DNA from: SpSt-583 sp034434015
GTDB lineage: Bacteria > Chloroflexota > Anaerolineae > Anaerolineales > UBA6663
Assembly (NCBI GenBank): GCA_034434015.1
Contig: DAOUAB010000037.1
Location: forward strand, 1-23,101
Reading direction: 5' to 3'
DNA: 23,101 bases
Shown here: positions 9,775 to 20,296 of the stretch, in pieces
How the letters are laid out: each line of letters starts with the position of its first letter
Position numbering within the stretch: position 1 is the stretch's first letter
Notes under the pieces: generated by a model
What the model saw: only the letters and a program-made list of their open reading frames with translations
The model's database searches: none
What the model was told of the DNA's origin: nothing
Program-made: the position numbers and the translations under genes

Positions 9775-10680
9775 ATGACGGAGGTGCGCGGCCGGGTGGT
9801 CCTGATCACGGGCGCGTCGTCCGGCATCGGCGCGGCGACCGCGCGCGCCTTTGCGCAGGCCGGGGCGCGGGTGGCCCTCGTCGCCCGCCGCGCCGACCGG
9901 CTGGCGGCGCTGGAACGCGCGCTCGGGCCGGCCGCGTACGCCCTGCCGGCGGACCTGGCGCAGCCCGACGGGCCGGCCCAGGTCGTGGCCGGTACGCTGG
10001 ATCGTTTCGGCCGGATTGACATTCTTTTCAACAACGCCGGCTTCGGACGGTTGGGCTGGCTCGACGATCTGAGCGCCGACGAGGTCGAAAGCCAGGTCCG
10101 CGTCAACCTGATCGCCGCTATCGAGCTCACGCGCCTGGCGCTGCCGGACATGCTGGCGCGGGGCCGGGCCGGGGAGCGCCCGGCCGGCCATATCCTCAAC
10201 ATGGCCTCGCTGGCCGGCCTGATCGGCTCGCCCACCTACTCGGTCTATGGCGCCGCCAAAGCCGCGCTGCGCCGTTTCTCCGAGGCGCTGCGCCGCGAGG
10301 TCGCGCCGTTCGGCGTGCAGGTATCCGTGATCTCGCCCGGCGGCGTCGCCGCCACCGAGTTCGCCGAGCGCGCCGGCATCCAGCGCCGGACGCGGATCAC
10401 CACGCCGGGCTGGCTCCAGCCCTCGGCCGACGACGTGGCGCGGGCCGTGGTCGAGCTGGCGCGCCGGCCGCGGCGCGAGGTGGTCTTCCCCTGGCCGCTG
10501 GGCGCGCTGGCCTGGCTCAATCAGCACTTCCCGTCGCTCACCGATTGGCTCGTCGTCAACGTGTTCACGAAGCGGGAGCGCCCTCATCCTCGACCTCGCC
10601 TCCCTTCCCGGCCCGACGGCTCCCTTCTCTCCCGCGACTCTGCCGATGGGCAGGGGGGAGGGGACGGGGGCGGGGAGTGA
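9775..10680 (+). CDS. Short-chain dehydrogenase/reductase (classical SDR)
   Basis: This 301-residue NAD(P)-dependent oxidoreductase shows the classical SDR set: cofactor motif TGASSGIG (12-19), NNAG (86-89), structural Asn111, catalytic Ser145, and Tyr158 with Lys162 (YGAAK). Arg residues after the second beta strand (VARRADR) suggest NADP preference. The substrate is unknown; the C-terminal VFPWPLGALAWLNQHFPSLT resembles YdfG/DltE-like SDRs that carry a membrane-proximal helix. GAGG lies five bases before ATG 9775. The last ~33 residues, after about residue 268, are low-complexity Pro/Arg/Ser then Gly/Asp. They come from a C-rich then G-rich stretch of DNA and look like an added tail that is not part of the fold. 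Confidence 0.92.
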   Translation: MTEVRGRVVLITGASSGIGAATARAFAQAGARVALVARRADRLAALERALGPAAYALPADLAQPDGPAQVVAGTLDRFGRIDILFNNAGFGRLGWLDDLSADEVESQVRVNLIAAIELTRLALPDMLARGRAGERPAGHILNMASLAGLIGSPTYSVYGAAKAALRRFSEALRREVAPFGVQVSVISPGGVAATEFAERAGIQRRTRITTPGWLQPSADDVARAVVELARRPRREVVFPWPLGALAWLNQHFPSLTDWLVVNVFTKRERPHPRPRLPSRPDGSLLSRDSADGQGGGDGGGE

Positions 10681-10682
10681 AG

Positions 10683-10710
10683 TTGTCTTTTGTGCGCTTA
10701 GGGCTAAAAT
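10683..10710 (+). promoter_or_regulatory. Probable promoter of the SPFH-like gene pair
   Basis: TTGTCT (10683-10688), a 16-base spacer and TAAAAT (10705-10710) form a sigma-70 type promoter just after the dehydrogenase stop. Transcription would begin near 10717, giving a leader of about 158 bases that contains the structured element at 10731-10829. Confidence 0.5.
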
Positions 10711-10730
10711 CCGGGGCTAATGCGGATACC

Positions 10731-10829
10731 GTTTGCGCCACCCCGCGACTGCGGACCGCGCTCCGAGGCAGGCCAAGCCTGGTCGAGGCCCGAGGAGCGC
10801 GGTTCACGCCTGGGCCGTTCGGCGCAAAC
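10731..10829 (+). ncRNA. Candidate structured RNA leader (three-way junction), unassigned
   Basis: A closing stem GTTTGCGCC/GGCGCAAAC (10731-10739 with 10821-10829) encloses two hairpins. One is CCGC-GACT-GCGG (10743-10754). The other is a perfect 10-bp stem ACCGCGCTCC/GGAGCGCGGT (10755-10764 with 10794-10803), itself enclosing CAGGC-CAA-GCCTG (10769-10781). GGCCC (10787-10791) and GGGCC (10812-10816) could pair as a pseudoknot or alternative stem. It lies between a promoter and the start of the SPFH-like gene. I compared it by eye with cobalamin, TPP, glycine and SAM riboswitch motifs and found no match. It may instead be a palindromic REP-like element. Confidence 0.5.
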
Positions 10830-10874
10830 TAACCGGGAAATCGCTGTAAGCCGCTGGTTGCTGTGGAGGCCATT

Positions 10875-12062
10875 ATGAGCATGGACACCGAGAGCGAAGC
10901 CAGCATCAAATTTGACTACAACGGTCTGGCGACCTGGCCCTTGTGGCTGCACTACACCCGGGTGTTGGATTATTACACCGGCGACGCGCTGTGCGCTGAC
11001 GGACACCCGCGGCGGCTCAGCCGCCACCTCTTCGTACCGCCCAACGTCGCGGCCGTCGTGTTGTTCAGCCGGCGCGGGCGGAAGGCCCACGGCGAATTCA
11101 TGATCCTGCCGCCCGGGCGCCATCACATCCGGTCCGTCCTGGAGGGCGGCTGGCCGGTCAGCGTCCAGTATGTGCGGACGGATAAACTCACCTATGATTT
11201 CGAGCTCTCGAAAGTCCCGACGAGCGAGCTGCTGACCCTCGACCTCAAGGTGTGGTTCACGGTCCAGGTGGTCCAGAACCAGGCGCAGCGGGCGACCCAA
11301 CTGCATGAGCCGGTGGAAGACATCAAGCACACGATCCGCCAATGGCTCATCGCCCGCCTGCGCGGCGTGACCCATGAAGCCGCCCTCAAAGCCCTGCCGG
11401 GTTGGGTCGAGGGCGAGATCAGCCAGGGTGTGGCGTCCCAGTTTGCCGCGTATGGCCTGGAGGTGAAGGTGGGCCTGACGGGGTTTGAGCCGGATAGCGC
11501 CTGGCGGGACCTGCAGCGCGAGGCCGGCACGGTGGACAAGAAGAACGAGGTCGGACGACGCGTGGCGCAGATGAAGGAGGATGTCTTCGCCCTGGAGCAG
11601 CCCGGCCTGAGGCGCATGGCGGCGGTGAATATCGCGACCCAGATGCGCGAGAAGAACCAGGAAGCGCGCATGGAGGCCATTGACACGGTCAAGGACCTGG
11701 CCAAGGCCCTGGTCGAAGATTTGCGCCGGTTCCCGGGGCGGGTTTACACCGAGAAGGACATGCAGCCCCTCGTCCGGGCGCTGGAGTTGCTGGACAAGCT
11801 GGCCCAGCCGGTGCCGCCGCCGTCGTTCCCCACCCAGGTGCGCAGCTATTTCGCCCTGGATGCGACGAGCGACAACAAGACGCCGTATCCCCCGCCCGAG
11901 TATCTGCCGCCGAACCTGCCCGTGCCGCCCGGCTCGGTCTGGGACCCGAACCGGCCAACCGGTCAAAGCCAGCCCCCGCCTCCGGCCGGGACGCCGCCCC
12001 AATCTCCCGGACCGGCGGCGCCTGCAACGGACCCGGCCCCGAGATGGGGTGAAAAGCAGTGA
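10875..12062 (+). CDS. SPFH/band-7-like protein with Pro-rich tail
   Basis: This 395-residue protein has no signal peptide or membrane segment. Residues about 50-215 resemble an SPFH (stomatin/prohibitin/flotillin) domain: FMILPPGRHHI, then the strand PTSELLTLDLKVWFTVQV, a helical segment, and GVASQFAAYGLEVKVGLTGF followed by charged helices (about 215-310). The last ~80 residues are Pro-rich and probably disordered. SPFH proteins assemble into large rings or membrane scaffolds; here the missing membrane anchor suggests a cytoplasmic oligomer. ATG 10875 is preferred because GGAGG (10865-10869) sits five bases upstream; a GTG at 10863 is also in frame. The next gene overlaps its stop by four bases (GTGA), so the two are translationally coupled. 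The fold assignment is by eye. Confidence 0.65.
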   Translation: MSMDTESEASIKFDYNGLATWPLWLHYTRVLDYYTGDALCADGHPRRLSRHLFVPPNVAAVVLFSRRGRKAHGEFMILPPGRHHIRSVLEGGWPVSVQYVRTDKLTYDFELSKVPTSELLTLDLKVWFTVQVVQNQAQRATQLHEPVEDIKHTIRQWLIARLRGVTHEAALKALPGWVEGEISQGVASQFAAYGLEVKVGLTGFEPDSAWRDLQREAGTVDKKNEVGRRVAQMKEDVFALEQPGLRRMAAVNIATQMREKNQEARMEAIDTVKDLAKALVEDLRRFPGRVYTEKDMQPLVRALELLDKLAQPVPPPSFPTQVRSYFALDATSDNKTPYPPPEYLPPNLPVPPGSVWDPNRPTGQSQPPPPAGTPPQSPGPAAPATDPAPRWGEKQ

Positions 12063-13226
12063 CCGATCCGTACGTATCCATCGGCGCGCCGCCCGGCGAG
12101 GGCGGCTTCCACGCGGTGTTCGCGGCCCGCGTGCGCCACTGGCCGTTCCGGGACCTGGCGGACTTCGTCTGGGTGGACCGCGACGACGAGTTCAAAATCC
12201 AGGGACAGATCCTGGACCGCCAACTGCGCTTCCTTATGGCTTTGCACCCGGGCGAGGCCGCCCTGGCGCAGGGCCGGCGGCCAACCGTCGACATACGTTA
12301 TCTGCGCCGGCCGGAGACGGACGGGACGGAATGCGTTTTGCTCGGCAAGGCCTTCGATCCGGCCGACGCCGAGGCCGCCCGCGCCGCGGCCCTGGACCTG
12401 TGGCGCACCGCGTCCACGGTCGTGCCCATCGGCTATGACCTGGTCCCGGCTGAGACGTCCGCCGATTTCGAGGCCTGGTCGGGCCAGGCGTTGATCCGTC
12501 AGGCGGCCGCCGACCGGCAGTGGGTCGAGGTGCGCCGGCCGGCCGAGTTTCTGGCCTGGACGGATGAGGCCAGGCCGCAGCAATATCTGCCGCTGGTCTA
12601 CCCGTTTCAGTGGGAGCCGTCCAGTTGGGAGGTGGTGTGGGCGGCGCTGGCGCGTCTGGAGGCGCCGGCGCTGGTCTCGGTGAGCCTGCGGCCGGAGGTG
12701 GTCTCCGAGGCCGACGAGCGTGTGTTGAGCAACCTGGTGTATGACCTGAGTGCGCTGGGCGGCGACGACGGCGCCCGGCCGCCGCTAAGGACACGGGCGG
12801 CCGAGGCCGCCGCCTGGTATGACGGTTACCTGCGCGGCCTGCGCACGGCCTTTGGGCTGCGTGTAAGCGTGCTCGGGGCGCCGCCGTTGCGTTGGGCCGT
12901 GCGCAGCGCGCTGAGCGGACCGGGTTGGTCCCTGGAAGCGGGCGCGGCCAGCGGGCACCCCCTCCAGGCCGAGATCGCCGAGCCCGCCTCGGCTGTGGAG
13001 TGGGCCACGGCGCTGGCCAACATGCTGTATCTGGAACAGGCCGTGTGGGGGCCTAACCCGTGGGGCGCCGCCCGGCTCCTGCCGATCCTGGAGCGCCTGC
13101 GTTACCTGGCCGACCCCGCCAGCGCCTTGTGCGCCTTCCGCCTGCCGCTGTTGCCGCCCAGCGGGCTCCCCGGCGTCAGCATCGGCGAGGAGATCGAGCC
13201 TCGCCGGCGCGGCGGCCCCACGGCGC

Positions 13227-13234
<8 letters not shown>
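12059..13234 (+). CDS. Unknown protein resembling the N-terminal part of HerA/VirB4-type ATPases, without an ATPase core
   Basis: This soluble protein of 391 residues starts with GTG inside the last codons of the SPFH-like gene. No Walker A or B motif is present. The C-terminus, AFRLPLLPPSGLPGVSIG (about 359-376), resembles the linker that in HerA/VirB4-like proteins directly precedes the ATPase core. The preceding alternating alpha/beta region (about 195-355) would fit the N-terminal domain of those proteins. The gene stops about 15 residues after this linker, where the ATPase would normally begin. Its stop overlaps the convergent mfd stop by eight bases, so no continuation exists here. Either this is a specialised stand-alone partner of the SPFH-like protein or it is a gene that lost its ATPase half. 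The similarity is by eye and uncertain. Confidence 0.6.
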
Positions 13235-16766
<3,532 letters not shown>

Positions 16767-16834
16767 GCGGGCAGCGCAAAACAGCGGATGGGGCGACCAT
16801 CCGCTGCCGGTGGAAAGCGTCGGGCGCCGGGCGG

Positions 16835-17428
16835 CTAGCCCTCGCGGTTGGCCGGGCCGTTGAAGCGGCTCATCGTCAGGACGACGCCGTCCTTAATGAA
16901 GGATTCGACGACATCCACGGCGCGCTTGAGCATCAACTCGATGACGTCGAACTCGTCCTTGTCGAAATTCTGGAGCACGTAACTGGACGGCGCCGTCTGG
17001 CCCGGCGGGCGCCCGATGCCCAGGCGCAGGCGCGCGAAGCGGTCGGTGCCGAGCACGTTGATAATGGACTGCAGGCCGCGCTGGCCGCCGGCGCTGCCGC
17101 GCGGGCGCAGCCGGATGGTGCCGAAGGGGATGGCGATGTCGTCCACGCACACCAGCAATTTGTCGACGGGGATGTTGTAGAAGCGCATCATCGAGCCGAC
17201 CGCTTCGCCGGACAGGTTCATGTAAGTTTGCGGCTTCACCAGCAGGACCGATTGGTCGTGGACGCGCCCGGTGGTGTACAGCGCCCGGCCTTGTTTGCGC
17301 GTGAAGCCGGCCATCTCGAACCGCTCGGCGACTTCGTCGAGCGCCATGAACCCCAGATTGTGACGATTGAGGCGATACTCGCGGCCCGGGTTGCCCAGGC
17401 CGGCGATCAGATACTGGTATTCAGACAC
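16835..17428 (-). CDS. pth: Peptidyl-tRNA hydrolase
   Basis: This 197-residue cytoplasmic enzyme frees tRNA from prematurely released peptidyl-tRNA. It has the usual length and the family motifs LGNPGREY (Asn13), the catalytic His in RHNLGF (His23), KPQTYMNLSG (Asn71) and the Asp of VDDIAIPFG (Asp96). The normally conserved GGHNG loop, whose Asn binds the peptidyl-tRNA backbone, reads GGQRG (114-118): His becomes Gln and Asn becomes Arg. The start is GTG 17428, supported by GAGG about nine bases upstream. It lies 48 bases after the Ig-like membrane protein gene and ahead of mfd on the same strand. Pth next to mfd is a common bacterial pairing. Confidence 0.95.
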   Translation of the reverse strand: MSEYQYLIAGLGNPGREYRLNRHNLGFMALDEVAERFEMAGFTRKQGRALYTTGRVHDQSVLLVKPQTYMNLSGEAVGSMMRFYNIPVDKLLVCVDDIAIPFGTIRLRPRGSAGGQRGLQSIINVLGTDRFARLRLGIGRPPGQTAPSSYVLQNFDKDEFDVIELMLKRAVDVVESFIKDGVVLTMSRFNGPANREG

Positions 17429-17476
17429 AAAGGACCTCGACCGAACAGTGTGAATGCCGTGCGCTGGATCAGCGCC

Positions 17477-18178
17477 TCAACGTTGAGGACGTCGGCGCCA
17501 CCAGGCCAGGAGGGCGGCGCGCAACCCCAGATAGACACCGAGCAGGCTGAAGATGGCGAACGTCAGCTGCACGCCCGCACCGAAGGCGGTTTGCACCACC
17601 TGGGCACTCAGGCCAGCTTCAACCGGGCTGCCCTGCCCGGCGCCCCGGCCTGTTTCCGGCGTCGCGGAAGGCATGGGGGCTGGAGGCAGGGCGATGAGTG
17701 GCGCTGTCGCGGTTGGCGTGGGAGTGCGTGTCGGCGGTTCGGCCGGCGTTGGCGCCCCGGGCGTGGCGCCCGATTCCGTTGGGCCGGGCGCTGCCGCGCT
17801 GCGCACGCGTATCCCGCGCACAAGGGTCTCAACGTATTCGCGCTCCGAAGTATACACGCGCACGCGCAGAACGTACAGACCAGCGGTGAGGTCGCCGGTC
17901 CCCCAGACCGCCAACGGCCCCTCGGTGACGGGCGTGGTCGAGGCGAACAGTGAGAACCAGGTGCCGGTTGGGTCGTTTTCGTAACCGAAGGCGACCTCGT
18001 AGCGCAGGAAACGAGGGGCGGCCGCGGTGCCCGCGATCGTGACCACGCCGCTCACGGTCGCGCCGGGCTGCGGGGTCGTGACCACGGCCGTGGCCTGCCC
18101 CTGGCCGGACACGGGGCTTCCCGCGAGCAGGACCAGGCCGAGCACGGCCAGGCAGGCGGACAGCGGCAGGCGGCGCAT
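17477..18178 (-). CDS. Exported Ig-like protein with C-terminal membrane anchor, function unknown
   Basis: This 233-residue protein has a signal peptide (1-25, ending SPVSGQGQ) and an Ig-like beta domain (about 30-127; PQPGATVSGVVTIAGTA, LTAGLYVLRVRVYTSE). A Pro/Thr/Ala-rich linker (about 128-190), a transmembrane helix (about 201-225) and an Arg-rich cytoplasmic tail (WWRRRPQR) follow. It should hang outside the cell on a flexible stalk. ATG 18178 is chosen because the extended -10 promoter ends ten bases before it; the frame continues to 18217 through the promoter. It is the first gene of the unit with pth and mfd and is divergent from the sigma-factor gene. No specific function can be assigned. 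Confidence 0.78.
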   Translation of the reverse strand: MRRLPLSACLAVLGLVLLAGSPVSGQGQATAVVTTPQPGATVSGVVTIAGTAAAPRFLRYEVAFGYENDPTGTWFSLFASTTPVTEGPLAVWGTGDLTAGLYVLRVRVYTSEREYVETLVRGIRVRSAAAPGPTESGATPGAPTPAEPPTRTPTPTATAPLIALPPAPMPSATPETGRGAGQGSPVEAGLSAQVVQTAFGAGVQLTFAIFSLLGVYLGLRAALLAWWRRRPQR

Positions 18179-18188
18179 TGCGGCGGTG

Positions 18189-18217
18189 AGTGTAGCACCC
18201 GGCGAGGAGGGAGTCAA
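18189..18217 (-). promoter_or_regulatory. Promoter of the Ig-like protein-pth-mfd unit, apparently leaderless
   Basis: On the minus strand TTGACT (18217-18212), a 17-base spacer and TACACT (18194-18189) with the extended TGC before it form a strong promoter. Ten bases separate the -10 from ATG 18178, so the leader should be only a few bases or absent. Confidence 0.7.
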
Positions 18218-18237
18218 AGCGCGCCGGGCGCCAAACT

Positions 18238-18266
18238 TTGACCTCGCCCTCCGCCTTTGCTATACT
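18238..18266 (+). promoter_or_regulatory. Promoter of the sigma factor-degV-membrane protein unit
   Basis: TTGACC (18238-18243), a 17-base spacer and TATACT (18261-18266) preceded by TGC form a near-consensus promoter with an extended -10. Its -35 lies 20 bases from the -35 of the divergent promoter. Because it matches the housekeeping consensus, it does not look like an ECF autoregulated promoter. Confidence 0.72.
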
Positions 18267-18289
18267 GCCGCCACTTGAGAAACTTTCAC

Positions 18290-18325
18290 GGGCGCCGGGT
18301 GTTTGATTTAATAGCCGGCGCGCCC
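18290..18325 (+). other. Hairpin in the leader of the sigma-factor gene
   Basis: GGGCG+CCGG (18290-18298) pairs with CCGG (18315-18318) and CGCCC (18321-18325) across a CG bulge, with an AT-rich loop. It ends five bases before the GGAG ribosome binding site (18331-18334), so it may influence translation. Confidence 0.4.
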
Positions 18326-18344
18326 GAACGGGAGCGAACGGCGG

Positions 18345-18938
18345 GTGCTGACCCACAAGCAGGACGAAGCCGAGCTCGTGGCGCGGGCCAAGGCGGACCC
18401 GGAGGCCTTCGGCCAGTTGTACGAGCGCTACGTGCGGCCCATTTACAATTACATCTACTATCGCACCGGCAACGCCCAGGATGCGGAGGACCTGACGGCG
18501 CGCGTGTTTCAGCGCGCCAGCCAGCACCTGCCGCGCTACACCGACCGGGGGCTGCCCTTCTCCGCCTGGCTGTACCGGATCGCTCACAACGCCGTGGCGA
18601 ACTGGCACCGCGACGAGTCGCGCCGGCAGGCGCTGCCGCTCAACGGGACCGCGCTGACGGATTTGCGGGCGGACGCGCCGGAGGAGACCCTGGAGGCGCG
18701 CCGGCAGCAGGAGTTGATGTTGCGCGCCATCCGCCGTCTGCCCGGCGAGCGCCAGCAGTTGCTCATCCTGAAGTTTGTCGAGCAGTTGTCCAACGCCGAG
18801 ATCGGCGTCGTGATGAACCGCAGCGAGGGCGCAGTGAAGAGCCTGTATCATCGCACCCTGCAAGCGCTGCGCGATGAAATGACCGGGCTGGAAGCGTCCG
18901 CCCACCCACAACCAGAAGGGTATTCCATTCATGACTAA
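18345..18938 (+). CDS. ECF-type RNA polymerase sigma factor
   Basis: This sigma-70-family protein of 197 residues carries region 2 (about 20-90: FGQLYERYVRPIYNYIYYRT, then DAEDLTARVFQRA and FSAWLYRIAHNAVANWHRDE) and region 4 (about 130-182), with the helix-turn-helix LSNAEIGVVMNRSEGAVKSL. Regions 1.1, 1.2 and 3 are missing, as in ECF factors. It would redirect RNA polymerase to a small regulon. The start is GTG 18345, with GGAG ten bases upstream. It overlaps degV by eight bases, and a small membrane protein that may be its anti-sigma follows degV. I cannot name the ECF group. Confidence 0.9.
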   Translation: MLTHKQDEAELVARAKADPEAFGQLYERYVRPIYNYIYYRTGNAQDAEDLTARVFQRASQHLPRYTDRGLPFSAWLYRIAHNAVANWHRDESRRQALPLNGTALTDLRADAPEETLEARRQQELMLRAIRRLPGERQQLLILKFVEQLSNAEIGVVMNRSEGAVKSLYHRTLQALRDEMTGLEASAHPQPEGYSIHD

Positions 18939-19791
18939 AGCCAGGGTTGCCATCGTCACGGACTCGACCGCCTACATCCCCAAACCCATGGTGGCCCAGT
19001 ACGGGATCCACGTCGTGCCCAACGTGGTCAACTGGGGCGAGCAATCCTTCCGGGATGGCGTCGACATCGGCGCCGTCGAGTTCTTTGAGCGCCTCAAGGT
19101 CGACCCGGTCCATCCGACGACGTCGGTGGCCTCGCTGGGCGAGATGAAGGAAGTCTATGCGGCGGCGGCCGAGTCGGCCGAGTCGGTCGTGGGCATCCAC
19201 CTGTCGGTCAAGCTGTCCAACACCTTCAAGGTGGCCCAGGAGGCGGCGGCGCTGCTGCCGGACAAGGTGATCCGGATCGTCGACTCGCAGGTGACGGCCA
19301 TGGCGATGGGTTTCATCACCATCGCCGCGGCGAAAGCCGCCGCGGCCGGCCAGTCCGCCGACCAGATCGTGCGCCTGGCGGAGGACGCCATCCCGCACGT
19401 CGGCGTCCTGCTGACGCCGGAGACGCTCAAATACCTCCAGCGCGGCGGCCGCATCGGCGCCGCCCAGGCCTTCGTCGGCGGCGTGCTGGACCTGAAACCG
19501 ATTCTCGAGCTGCGCGACGGCGCGATCCATCCGCTGGAGCGCGTGCGCTCGCGCAAGAAGGCGCTGAGCCGGGTGGTGGAATTGACCGCCGAGCGCCTGG
19601 CCGGCAAGACCAGTATCCGCCTGGGCGTCATCCACGCCGCGGCCGAGGCTGAGGCGCGCGAAGTGATGGAGATGCTCACGACGAAGCTGGGCGGCGCCGT
19701 CGTGGAGGCCATCGTCACCGATGTCAGCCCGACGGTGGCCGTGCACACCGGGCCGGGCACGCTCGGCGTCACCTATGCCGAAGGCTTTTGA
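18931..19791 (+). CDS. DegV family fatty-acid-binding protein
   Basis: This 286-residue cytoplasmic protein has the DegV layout: VAIVTDSTAYIP at the N-terminus, the threonine/serine segment HPTTSVASLGE (about 63-73), IHLSVKLSNTF (about 89-99), the inter-domain YLQRGGRIG, and the C-terminal VHTGPGTLGVTY. Bacterial DegV/FakB proteins bind a fatty acid and present it to the kinase FakA. No fakA is visible in this window. ATG 18931 lies inside the end of the sigma-factor gene (eight-base overlap), with AGAAGGG about ten bases upstream, so expression is coupled to the sigma factor. The length is normal. Confidence 0.93.
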   Translation: MTKARVAIVTDSTAYIPKPMVAQYGIHVVPNVVNWGEQSFRDGVDIGAVEFFERLKVDPVHPTTSVASLGEMKEVYAAAAESAESVVGIHLSVKLSNTFKVAQEAAALLPDKVIRIVDSQVTAMAMGFITIAAAKAAAAGQSADQIVRLAEDAIPHVGVLLTPETLKYLQRGGRIGAAQAFVGGVLDLKPILELRDGAIHPLERVRSRKKALSRVVELTAERLAGKTSIRLGVIHAAAEAEAREVMEMLTTKLGGAVVEAIVTDVSPTVAVHTGPGTLGVTYAEGF

Positions 19792-19822
19792 GGCCGCGCT
19801 GAAAGCTCAGGGGAGGAAAAGG

Positions 19823-20203
19823 ATGAAGACACGCGACCTGGAAGAATTGTTGAGCGCCCACGCCGACGGCCTGAACCAGGACCAGGACCTGGCCGAGGCG
19901 TTGCTCCGCCGCCGGCCCGAGCACGCCGGCCGGGCGGCGCCGCTGTTGTCGCTGGCCCGCCAGGTACAGGGCGCGTTGCGGCCTGTCGAGCCGCGCCCGG
20001 CGTTCGTGGCGGCCCTGAAAGCGCAACTGGCGGCGGGTGAGCCGCCGACGGCATCGCCGGCAGGCCGGCCCCAATCCACCTGGGTCTGGGTCCTGGCCGG
20101 GTTGGGCGGCCTGATTTCCATCGCCAGCGCCGTGCTCATCGTGGCCCGCCTGGCCTCCGGCGGCGCCCGGATGACGCCGGCCAAAATGCGCACGGCCCAC
20201 TGA
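19823..20203 (+). CDS. Small single-pass membrane protein, candidate anti-sigma factor
   Basis: This 126-residue protein has a soluble helical N-terminal part (about 1-85) that includes EELLSAHADGLNQDQDLAEA. One transmembrane helix (about 88-108, VWVLAGLGGLISIASAVLIV) and a short basic tail follow. The layout and position, shortly after a sigma factor, are those of membrane-bound anti-sigma regulators. No zinc-binding HxxxCxxC motif is present, so it is not a typical ZAS protein. The start is ATG 19823 with GGGAGGAAAAGG directly upstream; the frame is open further upstream inside degV but without a good start. Function is inferred from context only. Confidence 0.7.
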   Translation: MKTRDLEELLSAHADGLNQDQDLAEALLRRRPEHAGRAAPLLSLARQVQGALRPVEPRPAFVAALKAQLAAGEPPTASPAGRPQSTWVWVLAGLGGLISIASAVLIVARLASGGARMTPAKMRTAH

Positions 20204-20229
20204 ACCCGGTCTTTAACCCCTGTCTGTAG

Positions 20230-20262
20230 CCGCCAGGCTTGCCGCTCCGGCATACCTGGCGG
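20230..20262 (+). terminator. Hairpin ending the sigma factor-degV unit
   Basis: CCGCCAGG (20230-20237) pairs with CCTGGCGG (20255-20262). Inside it TGCCG (20240-20244) pairs with CGGCA (20248-20252) around loop CTC, a very stable stem of 13 pairs with one small internal loop. The following TTGACATTTGTTCT is only moderately T-rich and is also the -35 of the next promoter. The stem might therefore act as an operator as well as a terminator. Confidence 0.6.
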
Positions 20263-20290
20263 TTGACATTTGTTCTAGTTCTGCTATGCT
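20263..20290 (+). promoter_or_regulatory. Promoter of ssb
   Basis: A consensus -35 TTGACA (20263-20268), a 16-base spacer and TATGCT (20285-20290) preceded by TGC (extended -10) form a strong promoter. Transcription should begin near 20297, some 229 bases before the ssb start codon. Confidence 0.72.
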
Positions 20291-20296
20291 TGTTTA

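Noticed and set aside
10731..10829. Cobalamin riboswitch in the SPFH leader
   Set aside because: A CGACTGCGG stretch loosely recalled the cobalamin box, but the conserved core motifs and their order are absent.
10545..10832. Short open frames across the promoter and structured leader before the SPFH-like gene
   Set aside because: They run through promoter and hairpin sequence, overlap the dehydrogenase end and show no plausible protein features.
19823..20203. Zinc-binding anti-sigma (ZAS) factor
   Set aside because: The protein lacks the HxxxCxxC motif and has no cysteines, so only a general, context-based anti-sigma call is kept.
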